A DNA stretch of 64,000 nt from Paratrimastix pyriformis (Eukaryota; Preaxostyla; Paratrimastigidae): NCBI GenBank assembly GCA_027972325.1, contig JAPMOS010000104.1:50001-114000 (forward strand), written 5' to 3'. This document shows positions 31,731-40,940 of the stretch, in pieces. A program made the translations under genes and the position numbers. Position 1 is the stretch's first letter; each line of letters starts with the position of its first letter. The notes beneath the pieces were generated by a model, which saw nothing but the letters and a program-made list of their open reading frames with translations, ran no database searches and was not told the origin of the DNA.

Positions 31731-32381
31731 GTGAATGCAATGAATTTTGGAAAAACACGGATCACTTCACCATTGATTCTAGCAACAAATAGTGCAACAG
31801 GAACAAACATACCAGTATATATCGACAGCAATGGAAAATTAAATTCTGTATCTTCTTCAATCAGATATAAGGAAAATATCACCAACATGGAAGACACATC
31901 ATACATTTATCAATTGCGACCAGTCAATTATGTATATAAAACAGACACTGAAAAAATGAAACGTTACGGACTAATTGCAGAAGAGGTTGAACTCGTTTCA
32001 AAAGATTTGGTCTACTACCGCGATGGACAAATTGAAGGAATTACACAAGACAAACTACCATTTATGATGCTCAATGAAATGAAAATAATGAAACAACAAG
32101 TCACCGATCTTGTAACTGAAAACACGTCATTGAAAGAACAGTTAGCCAGTCTTACAGCTGATATGATATCCATCAAGGCACAAATTGCATCTCTAATACA
32201 ACCATCAGTCAAATTCTCATCTACAGTGCCAACATCAACAACAAATAATAGTTTAACATTTTATGAAGGTGTTGTAGACGAGAGCATACATCTCATGGCA
32301 CGTTGGAAGAAGGATAACGTCTTAAAGGAACTTGATATGAACACAGATAATCAAAAACCAGTAATATCAAATGGTATCTGA
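31731..32381 (+). CDS. S74-type intramolecular chaperone domain protein of the fibre locus
   Basis: Residues ~40-120 match the Peptidase_S74 endosialidase chaperone pattern: SSIRYKENI, a YQLRPVNYVYKTD core, GLIAEEVE, and later LPFMMLNEMKIMKQQV leading into a coiled coil. In phage and giant-virus fibres this domain trimerises the fibre and then cleaves itself off. It follows the repetitive fibre ORF on the same strand, consistent with one attachment-structure locus. The C-terminal ~70 residues have no known match. Confidence 0.75.
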   Translation: MNAMNFGKTRITSPLILATNSATGTNIPVYIDSNGKLNSVSSSIRYKENITNMEDTSYIYQLRPVNYVYKTDTEKMKRYGLIAEEVELVSKDLVYYRDGQIEGITQDKLPFMMLNEMKIMKQQVTDLVTENTSLKEQLASLTADMISIKAQIASLIQPSVKFSSTVPTSTTNNSLTFYEGVVDESIHLMARWKKDNVLKELDMNTDNQKPVISNGI

Positions 32382-33299
32382 CCTTGCACTATCATTGATA
32401 CAAGGGCATTGGTCTTACCACTTCCTGATCCTCCAACCATACACATCCGAAATAATCCTTGTGGTGCAAATGGATTCAGGATCTTTTCATTGTGCTGATC
32501 ATCACCAAAAAATTCTTTCACATTTATAACATCCATTGTTTCTATATAAAGAGGCAAGATATTTATTTTCTTCTGTAAATATATAACAATGTCTTTATTA
32601 CCTTTTGGTTATTCATCAAGTTATACTACATCATCTCAACGTGGTCCTCGTGGTCCTCCTGGCCTATTACATGTCACAGATGGATTACAGTTGGAAACGT
32701 CTACTTCTACACTTTCTCTTACATTCGATCCAAATTCAATTACAAAGTATGTGTCAATGACTCGAAGATCTATATCTACAGTAAACATGTGGATGACCCT
32801 AATGATGTATATGTGAAGTTGATAGAATATCTTGAAGATGTTCAAGCCAACGCGAGAGAGCAACTTGAAGAGCCTGATTTAGAGATGGTATATTATGGAA
32901 ATAAGCTTGATGACGTGATCCCAGTTGAAGAGCTCCCATACGAATCCAGTGATATTTGATGATTTCATGAATGAACCCAAACAGAAACAGGCTATAATGA
33001 CAGAATACTTTACATCAGGCCGACATAAACAAGCATCAGTGATATATTTGGCACAATACTTCTATAATATTCCAACACAAATCAGAGCTAACACAGGGTA
33101 TTTCCTCATATTTAAGATGACAAAAAGAGATATTAATTGTTTGAACTTATTAATTTGTGAGCCAAAAGAACGAATACAAGCATTATATAATGTAGCGACG
33201 GCCCAGAAATTTAACTTTTTGATGATTGACTTGGTCACTACGTTTGAAAAGTTGAAATATCGTCAAAATTTTGATGGCATATTAGAAATGGACCAATAA
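32351..33299. pseudogene. Genome-packaging ATPase locus (FtsK/HerA-type), broken
   Basis: Pieces of the A32-like packaging ATPase of Mavericks are recognisable. There is a P-loop MVGGSGSGKTNAL, a VIFDDFMNE Walker B-type segment, and a SVIYLAQYFYNIPTQIRANT segment typical of the family's C-terminal half. The enzyme pumps DNA into the capsid. A small frame at 32,589-32,816 with a collagen-like RGPRGPPG stretch lies within the same interval. The locus is clearly damaged, so this copy could not make the enzyme. Confidence 0.75.
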
Positions 33300-33353
33300 T
33301 TATAGTCATGGAACAAAAATTCAGTGAGATCAAAAAATAATATCTTGTGTAAA

Positions 33354-33360
33354 TATATAG
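33354..33360 (+). promoter_or_regulatory. TATATAG promoter-like box (representative)
   Basis: Exact TATATAG boxes lie 0-11 bases before the ATG of many element genes. Plus-strand examples are 33,354-33,360, 34,646-34,652, 35,570-35,576 and 36,684-36,690. Minus-strand ones (seen as CTATATA) are 39,083-39,089, 40,934-40,940, 42,446-42,452 and 43,355-43,361. Weaker versions precede 35,983, 38,173 and 46,304. The shared position suggests a common promoter read by element-encoded transcription factors. Confidence 0.7.
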
Positions 33361-34626
33361 ATGAGTGATTTACGAAAACCAATCTTTAAAAAGTTATCAA
33401 AGAAGGAACTGCTTCAGTTGATGAATCAGACAAAGAATGCCAAACAAAAAGCACAACGTCATGCAATCACACAACAAATTGATGATGCAAAAGAAGATAT
33501 GAAAACGAAACGGAAAGAGGAAATTGAAAACAAACGTCAATTGCAAAAGGCAAAGACATATCTAAATTTGACTGATAATGACTTGCTTAACGTAGATGCA
33601 GTGAATTATGATGAATTGATTGAGCTTGCAAAACAAAACCCAGTCATATTCAATGATATTATTAAGAACAAGCAGTTTGCGGCTATATCAAAAGCGATGG
33701 ACAAATATACGAAGGATATTGAGAGAGATGGTCGAATTATAAAAGAGCAGGATAGAATTATCGAAAAAACAATTGAAGAAGAGGCCATTAAAGGTCCGAT
33801 TGCAGTTGCTACCATACCTGCACCAGTGACACCTGAACAAATAGACAAGAGAAGGGAATATATTCATACGAAATTGAAAGATACTCAGAAAGAGAAACAC
33901 GATCTTATTGCGAATCAAGATCATGTGTTAAAGGAATTTGTTCTCGCACATTATGGCGATGTATTCAAGGCTGATGGGACGCCGGACTACGGTAAGACAT
34001 ATAAACGGAATGGTGAATTACAAGAACAAGGGTATTTGCCTCCGTCATATAACTTTACCGTCAAGAATATATCCAGCATATTCGCTGATCGTATATCGGC
34101 GTCGATTCGCGCAAAGCAGGCAGCGATCGAAGTATCGAAAGCTATTAAAGAACCCCCTAACATGGAGGAACATAAAGAACCGAAAGAAAAAATTCCACCT
34201 CCGCCACCACCTCCGCCACCACCTCCGCCACCACCTCCGCCACCACCTCCGACCCCTGGTAAAAAAAGAGGGAAGAATCAAAAGTATAAACAGAAAGGAA
34301 AAGGTAGCGAAATCTTCCGCTTCTCTCCAGAATTACAACGTCGATTACATGTTCTCATTGGTGAATCAGGAGCAGGAAATACATCACCTGAACTCATGAA
34401 AGAAGTAAAAGTCATATTGAAGAATTACAATAAGAAAGGAATGTTACAAGGTCCGAAAGAAGTGAAAGACAGACTAAAAGTAGCCGTTCTAAAATATAAG
34501 AAGGGAGACCAATCAAAACAGTTGAAAGGACAGATCTATGATTATATTGATTATTTATTGAAACATAAAGTGATCACGAAATGGAAATACAATCGGTATG
34601 TGAAAGCCTTTAATTTGATTCATTAA
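33361..34626 (+). CDS. Coiled-coil protein with polyproline run, function unknown
   Basis: 421 codons. Residues ~1-190 are highly charged and helical (KAQRHAITQQIDDAKEDM, KDIERDGRIIKEQDRI). A run of about 18 prolines lies near residues 281-298 (CCACCTCCG codon repeat), and the C-terminal ~110 residues are Lys-rich and helical. The last part (KGQIYDYIDYLLKHK) looks like a folded small domain. A TATATAG box ends directly before the ATG. Its place in the structural cluster before penton and capsid suggests a virion or scaffold role, which is inference. Confidence 0.7.
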   Translation: MSDLRKPIFKKLSKKELLQLMNQTKNAKQKAQRHAITQQIDDAKEDMKTKRKEEIENKRQLQKAKTYLNLTDNDLLNVDAVNYDELIELAKQNPVIFNDIIKNKQFAAISKAMDKYTKDIERDGRIIKEQDRIIEKTIEEEAIKGPIAVATIPAPVTPEQIDKRREYIHTKLKDTQKEKHDLIANQDHVLKEFVLAHYGDVFKADGTPDYGKTYKRNGELQEQGYLPPSYNFTVKNISSIFADRISASIRAKQAAIEVSKAIKEPPNMEEHKEPKEKIPPPPPPPPPPPPPPPPPPPTPGKKRGKNQKYKQKGKGSEIFRFSPELQRRLHVLIGESGAGNTSPELMKEVKVILKNYNKKGMLQGPKEVKDRLKVAVLKYKKGDQSKQLKGQIYDYIDYLLKHKVITKWKYNRYVKAFNLIH

Positions 34627-34658
34627 ATTAATATCTGATATATAATATATAGAAAACA

Positions 34659-35531
34659 ATGGCAGTCGCAATTCCATTATATATAAATTCAGAACGTCGA
34701 ACAAGAGGGTCAAATAGTGATTTCATGATTCAGTATAACATGAATCCGATTACTTTCAATGAGGACAAACGGTATTCAATCAAGCTAGTTCACGCCACAA
34801 TATGGAATACAATCAAAAACATCACCCAATCGAAACACAATAATAAGTTTCAAATCAATGATGGTTTTGAATGGTTTACTTTCACATTTCCAGATGGATG
34901 TTACAACTTGAATGATATGAATGCAGCGTTATATAATCATTTCAGTGAGAGCAATCAGTTAGAAATCGATAATACGACAGGCAATACGGTGAGCCCGATC
35001 ACATTTTCAGGAGTGGAGGCCACAGCGAAATGCACATTAATCTTACGATTAGGATGGGAGGTTTCATTCGCAGATACGGATGAAGTGAATAATTTGGCAG
35101 GTGTGTTGGGTTTTGAGAAGCATGTATATAGTGCCAAAATTGAATCAACCAAACTATTTATTTCGATAGATGCTCCGAATAAGATTGATATTACGAATTA
35201 TGATGACATTTTAATACATTGTTCACTAGTTGGGTATTCATATTATAACGGTCAGGATTCAGATATATTACATGCATTCCAGTTCGATGTGCCACCCAAT
35301 TCACAGTGTAATGTGGAACCAAAGAATCCAATAGCATGCACATTGAATACGACCAGAATTAGTGAGATATCAGTCAGGATCACAGATCAAAATAATAATG
35401 TCATTAACGATTTTGACGATCCAATTATAATGCTTTTCCAGATAGAAGAGGTCAATGAGGGGACAAACATATTGGCCAATTTAAAACAGATCATACAGGA
35501 AGCAGTATCAGAGGCATTAAAGAAGGCATAG
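34659..35531 (+). CDS. Minor capsid (penton-like) protein
   Basis: 290 codons. It opens with IPLYINSERRTRGSNSDF, then a YNLNDMNAALYNHF segment, GVLGFEKHVY, and DDILIHCSLVGYSYYNGQDSDIL near residues 185-207. This matches the single-jelly-roll minor capsid protein of Mavericks and virophages, which occupies the fivefold vertices. It is three genes upstream of the major capsid gene on the same strand, the usual cluster. A TATATAG box sits six bases before the ATG. Confidence 0.8.
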   Translation: MAVAIPLYINSERRTRGSNSDFMIQYNMNPITFNEDKRYSIKLVHATIWNTIKNITQSKHNNKFQINDGFEWFTFTFPDGCYNLNDMNAALYNHFSESNQLEIDNTTGNTVSPITFSGVEATAKCTLILRLGWEVSFADTDEVNNLAGVLGFEKHVYSAKIESTKLFISIDAPNKIDITNYDDILIHCSLVGYSYYNGQDSDILHAFQFDVPPNSQCNVEPKNPIACTLNTTRISEISVRITDQNNNVINDFDDPIIMLFQIEEVNEGTNILANLKQIIQEAVSEALKKA

Positions 35532-35587
35532 AAATCGGAAATCATTAGGAAAATATTTTAATATCTAATTATATAGTATATTAGAAT

Positions 35588-35950
35588 ATGAGTGATACTT
35601 CTGAAGATGATAATATATCTACCACACCACCAGTTGCAGTGGATTCTGATGAGTCCATTGATATTGATCAAATGGCGACGGAAATACTCAAGGCAAAGAA
35701 GAATGCCAAAAGACGAGACAGACGTAAAGTGATCAGACAAACAAAACCAAAACCGCCACATGCGATACCACAAGATGATAATGTTGATGAATTATGTGAT
35801 CAAATTGACGACTTAGAGAAGAAAATTATAGCAGACCCAAATGACATAGGAAGCAGACAGAAATATAAGAGTATTGCCAGATATATGTTATCACAACATT
35901 ATATCCAAGAGCCGATCTATGAAAAGATGATACAAATAGCAAAAGTATAA
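35588..35950 (+). CDS. Small charged protein, function unknown
   Basis: 120 codons. The first ~30 residues are acidic and Ser/Asp-rich (TSEDDNISTT, DSDESIDID), the middle is strongly basic (KNAKRRDRRKVIRQTKPK), and the end is helical. It lies in the capsid cluster with its own TATATAG box 11 bases before the ATG. The acidic-basic layout would suit a scaffold or DNA-binding core protein, but no family is recognised. Confidence 0.65.
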   Translation: MSDTSEDDNISTTPPVAVDSDESIDIDQMATEILKAKKNAKRRDRRKVIRQTKPKPPHAIPQDDNVDELCDQIDDLEKKIIADPNDIGSRQKYKSIARYMLSQHYIQEPIYEKMIQIAKV

Positions 35951-35982
35951 AATAATATCTCCCGTAGTAATATAGATACAAA

Positions 35983-36633
35983 ATGTTTAGAAGCCGCCAA
36001 GGAACATACTATAAACCGTTAACCTACACTGAACTCATGAGAAGTTCGCAATTCATGAGACATCAGGTGCCGTTATATGTGTATACATCATTAATGAAAG
36101 GGAATATTCGAGGAACAGATCAAATATACATACGTGGAGATGGTATTATGGATTATGTAAGGAAGTTTTGGAATTGGTTTGCACCGAGATCAGGGAAAAT
36201 CATAGAGAGTGCCAAAGAACTCTTACCTGGAGCGATAGACCTTGGAAAGAAAGCCTATGATGCATATAAGACGAAGGATGCGGAAAAGAAAGAAATATTA
36301 CCCGCACAGACAGTGGAATTCACATCGAAAACATTACAAGAAGTCGGAAAGTTGATTCGTCATGACAGAGATATTCGTAAACAACAGAAAGATCTTGCCA
36401 ATATTCGTCGTCAAGAGATAGCGAAAGAACAGATGGATTTATCAAGAGAAAAGACAGCTGAGAAACTTGATAACATGGAACGAGTTAGAGATGCCGTCAC
36501 CAAACAAGAAGTAGAACAAGCATCAGACGGTAAGGCATCATTGAAGGTTGGGACAGGATCGGGAATAGCACGAATGATAAGACAAAGGTATAACCGGAAA
36601 CGGAAGGCGGGAGGTGGATTTAGAGAATTTTAA
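35983..36633 (+). CDS. pVI-like minor virion protein candidate
   Basis: 216 codons. After an N-terminal segment, IRGDG at residues 50-54 fits the adenain consensus (M/I/L)XGX-G. Directly after it comes an amphipathic, Trp-rich helix (IMDYVRKFWNWFAPRSGK). The C-terminal half is a long charged coiled coil (KQQKDLANIRRQEIAKEQMD) ending in a basic Arg/Lys tail. In adenoviruses protein VI has a protease site just before an amphipathic membrane-active helix, so I infer a similar role. The neighbour genes are penton, major capsid and the protease itself. No sequence homology is claimed. Confidence 0.5.
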   Translation: MFRSRQGTYYKPLTYTELMRSSQFMRHQVPLYVYTSLMKGNIRGTDQIYIRGDGIMDYVRKFWNWFAPRSGKIIESAKELLPGAIDLGKKAYDAYKTKDAEKKEILPAQTVEFTSKTLQEVGKLIRHDRDIRKQQKDLANIRRQEIAKEQMDLSREKTAEKLDNMERVRDAVTKQEVEQASDGKASLKVGTGSGIARMIRQRYNRKRKAGGGFREF

Positions 36634-36694
36634 GAACAAAATATTTAGTTGGGTGTAGAATTAATTATTTTGTCCGGCATATATATATAGAATA

Positions 36695-38134
36695 ATGGAA
36701 ACAAAAGTCATAAATGATCTTATTACACCAGAGCCTTTAGATTATGGTTACATAATGTCTCGTGAAGTGAAATCAGATAATAGCACAATTCGAAACACTG
36801 TTCTTGAGATTTCATGCAATGGTGATAATGAACGACAACGATTACGAGATGGTTCATCCACGGCCGCTGAATACAAATATACTCCATCAGAAGATGGGTC
36901 ACGACCTGATTGGGGTTCGTTAGAATGTGGCATGACCCTCGAGATATCAGCTACTGCGAACTTTAATCCGGAACATATAAATTTTACTAATGGAGGTCCA
37001 ATCCGTATCTTTGACAAACTGATTCTTGGTATTAATGGACTGGAGACGACAATCGATAAATATGGTCTTGGTGCTTCGATGTTAAACACATTATCTACTT
37101 CAAAAGAAGTCTTAGTTGACGGACAAGGGATGACTGGGTTCTATCCCGTTGCAACTACTGCAGGTGCATTCGGCGATCGTGCTGATTACAACGCTCAAGA
37201 GCGATTCAAAGTGTTTATGATGAACAATGATACTGTTGATGGTAATCCTGCTACATCTCATAATCATACAGTATATGTCAGATTTCCCTTACCAGTCCCT
37301 CAACTGAATTCAACTGATGTATATCGCCCAAATACTGAGGTGACATTCAAATTCTTCAGAGCGAAAACACATGAATTATTTACTACAGCAGCTACCTTTA
37401 CTGCGGATGAGATCCCAACAGTGAATGTTGCTGATATGAAATTATATGTGAAACTCATTACACCAAACCCAGAACTAGGAATGATCCTCGACCAGCAATA
37501 CCTAAAATCGAATGTATACCAATATGAACGATTTAACTGCAATACTGTGACAGTGGCCATACCAACAGGCAATTTCACATATCCGATATATGATGGTGCC
37601 AGCCGTCCAGCAAAAATATTCATTGGATTCCAGAAACCCACGGTGAATGATGTACTGGCGAACACAACCGCTCACCCTGATCCCTCATTATTTGAGCCAT
37701 CCAAGATCACAAAGATATATTTAGAAGTAAATGGTTCAAAGAATATTCCATATCTCAACCAGCGCGAACTTGGATTCCAGGCAGAGAATTTTGGTCAGGC
37801 ATATACTGATCTCATGCGATGCACTAAGTTCTATGACAATAAGTCTGTATCGTCAATCGTATCTCGATCTCTGTTCAAAAACGGCTATACAATTTTCGCA
37901 TTTGACCTTCATGAAAATATTAAAGATTTACCAGAGCTCAATGTAACTAAAACGGCAATAAAATTAAAAGTTTCAAGAGCAAATGTTATTAATGCTGATA
38001 TTGCTGCTCATGATGCTGTCCCTATGATTCCTGCGGATCTGACCTTAAATATGGTCTTCTTAATTGTTTGGGAATGTGCAGCCGTTGCCACTGGTGCGAC
38101 TCGTATATATGAGGAAGTCTTTGGTAAGAATTAA
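36695..38134 (+). CDS. Major capsid protein, double jelly-roll
   Basis: 479 codons, the expected size for Maverick/Polinton capsid proteins. Features include an N-terminal TPEPLDYGYIMSREVKS, beta-rich segments such as GPIRIFDKLILGINGLET and VYVRFPLPVPQLNS, and NTEVTFKFFRAKTHELF. A C-terminal MVFLIVWECAAV strand ends the protein. It would form the hexon-like trimers of the icosahedral shell. It sits between the minor virion genes and the protease, and a TATATAG box lies four bases before the ATG. No damage is evident in this gene. Confidence 0.85.
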   Translation: METKVINDLITPEPLDYGYIMSREVKSDNSTIRNTVLEISCNGDNERQRLRDGSSTAAEYKYTPSEDGSRPDWGSLECGMTLEISATANFNPEHINFTNGGPIRIFDKLILGINGLETTIDKYGLGASMLNTLSTSKEVLVDGQGMTGFYPVATTAGAFGDRADYNAQERFKVFMMNNDTVDGNPATSHNHTVYVRFPLPVPQLNSTDVYRPNTEVTFKFFRAKTHELFTTAATFTADEIPTVNVADMKLYVKLITPNPELGMILDQQYLKSNVYQYERFNCNTVTVAIPTGNFTYPIYDGASRPAKIFIGFQKPTVNDVLANTTAHPDPSLFEPSKITKIYLEVNGSKNIPYLNQRELGFQAENFGQAYTDLMRCTKFYDNKSVSSIVSRSLFKNGYTIFAFDLHENIKDLPELNVTKTAIKLKVSRANVINADIAAHDAVPMIPADLTLNMVFLIVWECAAVATGATRIYEEVFGKN

Positions 38135-38172
38135 ATGATTATATTTATTTTCTCTTCCAAGAATATATAAGA

Positions 38173-38334
38173 ATGCCACAAAGAAAATCCAAAACAACTC
38201 ATCGTAAAACAACTCATCGCAAATCTCGAGGTGGTGCCGTATCAAAACGTGTGATTGCCTCAATTGTGAAACGTGTGTTACATCCAGGTGGTGGAATGTT
38301 CCTTCCTGGGACTATGCGAACTACAATGCGCTAA
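38173..38334 (+). CDS. 53-residue basic protein, possible core or mu-like precursor
   Basis: Begins MPQRKSKTTHRKTTHRKSRG, a Lys/Arg/His-rich DNA-binding-like region with a repeated KTTHRK word. It continues AVSKRVIASIVKRVL and ends with a Gly-Pro-rich HPGGGMFLPGTMRTTMR. Size, charge and position between the major capsid and the protease resemble the small condensing proteins of adenovirus-like virions. It is preceded by AATATATAAGA, a weak form of the element's promoter box. No family match can be claimed. Confidence 0.6.
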   Translation: MPQRKSKTTHRKTTHRKSRGGAVSKRVIASIVKRVLHPGGGMFLPGTMRTTMR

Positions 38335-38358
38335 ATAAATATATGATTGTATTATATA

Positions 38359-38844
38359 ATGAACTATAATCATATATTGAAGATTCATCCTTTACTTGAT
38401 ATTGAAATCACACAAGTTCTAAGTGCGTATACACCATTTCTTGGATGTTTCTCGCGTGATGAACTCAAAAAGCTTCCACCATTAAAGAAGGGTGAAAGTA
38501 TTGTAATCAATATGAACAAATCAAATGAAAGAGGATCACATTGGGTATGTGCATTTAATGGTGATGAATACTGTGAATACTTTGATAGCTTCGGATTACT
38601 TCCTCCTCCTGAAGTCCGAGATTATTTATATCGTTCTCGTAAGACATGTATCTATTCCACATTTCAAATCCAAAATATCTTTTCTGTCACTTGTGGATAC
38701 TTCTGTATGGTTTACATTCTATCTCGTGCTCGTGATCGTGCACCTATTGATGTCATTATGATGTTCAAAGTAAGTGCAGAACCAAACGAACAGAAGATGA
38801 ATGACCGGATATGTATTAAAATACTAAAAAAACTGTTAAGATGA
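38359..38844 (+). CDS. Adenain-type cysteine protease (maturation protease)
   Basis: From the ATG at 38,359 the protein is 161 residues, normal for this C5-like family. His61 lies in GSHWVCAF, Asp76 in YFDSFG and Cys112 in TCGYFCMVY, giving the His-Asp/Glu-Cys order of adenain and Maverick proteases. Its expected substrates are virion precursors, for instance the protein at 35,983 with its IRGD-G site. An earlier non-ATG start is possible but not needed. Confidence 0.88.
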   Translation: MNYNHILKIHPLLDIEITQVLSAYTPFLGCFSRDELKKLPPLKKGESIVINMNKSNERGSHWVCAFNGDEYCEYFDSFGLLPPPEVRDYLYRSRKTCIYSTFQIQNIFSVTCGYFCMVYILSRARDRAPIDVIMMFKVSAEPNEQKMNDRICIKILKKLLR

Positions 38845-38872
38845 GATATTTAATTAATGATAAATCAAATAT

Positions 38873-39076
38873 CTAATCGATGTGAAGTGGCCCCAACTCA
38901 ATGCTCCCAAATGAATCATTGATATAAACAATTTTTATCGGATCACCTGATCTTACACTTTTCTTTTGACATATCGTTGCTTCAAAGTATTTATTCTCAT
39001 GTGATAGAACAAGTGAAAGTAATGCATCTAATACGGTGCGATTGATGATCACTACATTGTCTTGGTCCGTTTGCAT
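38873..39076 (-). CDS. Small protein of unknown function
   Basis: 67 codons, beginning MQTDQDNVVIINRTVLDALLS. A helical N-terminal part is followed by a beta-type C-terminal part (IKIVYINDSFGSIELG). A TATATAG box on the minus strand (39,083-39,089) supports it as a real gene. It is convergent with the protease gene and upstream in orientation of the polymerase. Not recognised. Confidence 0.6.
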   Translation of the reverse strand: MQTDQDNVVIINRTVLDALLSLVLSHENKYFEATICQKKSVRSGDPIKIVYINDSFGSIELGPLHID

Positions 39077-39120
39077 TGATTTCTATATAGTATTATAACA
39101 TTTTCTTTTTAAATACTTTT

Positions 39121-40932
39121 TTAATTGAAATCGAATAAGGTGACATTATGGATTTCAGCAGATTTGACTCCTTCAAATTTCAAGTCACCGATCTGATTAC
39201 CAATTTCTTCATAATTGCCTTCTTCAGTTATGGCAAATCCATCTGTATGTAACCAGACAACTGATGATAAATTGGTCTTTTGTAAGATCTGTAACATCTT
39301 ATGGCGTCCGTAATGTAATAGGAATGGCATGATACGAGCATAGTCAGTCGTGAAAGAACGGTTAATCTTATGGAATCGGACATAATGGCTATCACGAACA
39401 GGTTTCATGGTGTCAATGAATGATGAATCATCTAAATGGGTTTCGTTTTCTTTATCAAGAACCATATTATATGAATTATGTTGCGATAAGGCACCCCATA
39501 AACTATTTAAGATTTGTTTCGCTAAATGATTGCCACCGACTTTAAACGGATAGAGGTAATCAACAAATTCTTTGAACATTTTGGATCCTTGAAAGACTTT
39601 ATCACGGGAATAATATAAAAAGTTGGGTTGACCATCTTCTATGATTGTTGTCTTTAATCCCAGTTTACGGGCATCAAGGATATCAATCAAACAATAATAG
39701 TTCTCTGAATTGAACTTGAATGTGATGGCGTTTGTTGGGTTTCCATTATCTTCAATCTCACAGTGATATATACCAAATTGTAATCGTTCAGTTGAACTAT
39801 TGAACTGATCATTAGTGAGAGTCATGAATTCACCTCTCCGAATCGGAAAGATCGGATTGGGTTTCCTCATAATGGATGGATACATCGAAACAAAGTCATA
39901 TTTATAAACTTGTCCTGTGTATCCACCTTTTTTACAATACATTAACGCACTATATGATGCACCATTGATGAAACGTGCTTCGTCTTCTTGAATGGGTTCC
40001 GGACAGATGAGTTTCGTGAAATGATAAAACAATTTGAGTGCAGTCATAGGAATCGTTTGATTAAATGGATTCACTAAGCCTTCTGTCTTTTCCTTAAGTT
40101 CCGTAGCCTCACGAACAAACCGATCATAATATTCTTTCAGATCTTCATCATTCTCGATATATTTTCCCTTAATCATAATATGTGTCTTGTTCATTTCAGA
40201 TTTAAACTCTGTCATGGTGAAGTTCTTATATTGTTCTCCATCATACCCCCGATATCCATCTTCAATATCTCGGGTAATCATGATTTTACGATCTGAGAAG
40301 GAACTACGTGTATAATGTTTATTATCAACAAATAATGTATAATGATTATTTGAAAGCACTAAGTGAAGTTCATTCTTTGAATCATATTGTGATTGATATG
40401 TTGCATCTCCATTGACGGTGATACGAATATTCAGTTTCTTTTCAATCATTGGCATCTTGTCAAGTGGGACCATATCTTCACGAGGGACTTTCAGAAAACG
40501 TTTAAATGTTGATGGATAGTGCCAAGGTAACTCAGGAAGCACTTGTTTTAGTAAGTTATATAGACAATCATTATGTGAATCTGCTCCACCTCGATTGGGT
40601 GCTTGACTTGATTGGAACGAATATACTATGAATTTCTTGAAATGGTCAACGTTATCACCGATTCCATCATAACTCCCCGCTGATGGGAGTGCCACTGGTT
40701 GTCCATATTCAGTCATTTTCCCTGAAACCCATCCACCGGGATATAAAAATGAGATCATCATCCATCCATGATATCCTTGATCGACGAATGCATGTGACAT
40801 CTTTTGACAATACTTCTTTATGATCGCCACTTCTGTTCCAGGAATGTTGGCTGTAAACTTATATGACCAAACCGCATGATTGCGATAGATCAGTTTTAAC
40901 TTCTTCCGTTCGAATAACTTGATGGTATTCAT
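39121..40932 (-). CDS. polB: Protein-primed family B DNA polymerase
   Basis: 603 codons. Motif A reads YKYDFVSMYPSIM (around residue 344), motif B KQILNSLWGALSQ (around 471), and motif C VVWLHTDGFAI (around 560; the catalytic Asp is in HTDG). The N-terminal part includes SHNDCLYNLLKQVLP. It would replicate the element's linear DNA from a terminal protein. TATATAG precedes the ATG by one base (40,934-40,940). I saw no clear exonuclease motifs in the N-terminal half, so this part may be diverged. Confidence 0.9.
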   Translation of the reverse strand: MNTIKLFERKKLKLIYRNHAVWSYKFTANIPGTEVAIIKKYCQKMSHAFVDQGYHGWMMISFLYPGGWVSGKMTEYGQPVALPSAGSYDGIGDNVDHFKKFIVYSFQSSQAPNRGGADSHNDCLYNLLKQVLPELPWHYPSTFKRFLKVPREDMVPLDKMPMIEKKLNIRITVNGDATYQSQYDSKNELHLVLSNNHYTLFVDNKHYTRSSFSDRKIMITRDIEDGYRGYDGEQYKNFTMTEFKSEMNKTHIMIKGKYIENDEDLKEYYDRFVREATELKEKTEGLVNPFNQTIPMTALKLFYHFTKLICPEPIQEDEARFINGASYSALMYCKKGGYTGQVYKYDFVSMYPSIMRKPNPIFPIRRGEFMTLTNDQFNSSTERLQFGIYHCEIEDNGNPTNAITFKFNSENYYCLIDILDARKLGLKTTIIEDGQPNFLYYSRDKVFQGSKMFKEFVDYLYPFKVGGNHLAKQILNSLWGALSQHNSYNMVLDKENETHLDDSSFIDTMKPVRDSHYVRFHKINRSFTTDYARIMPFLLHYGRHKMLQILQKTNLSSVVWLHTDGFAITEEGNYEEIGNQIGDLKFEGVKSAEIHNVTLFDFN

Positions 40933-40940
40933 TCTATATA

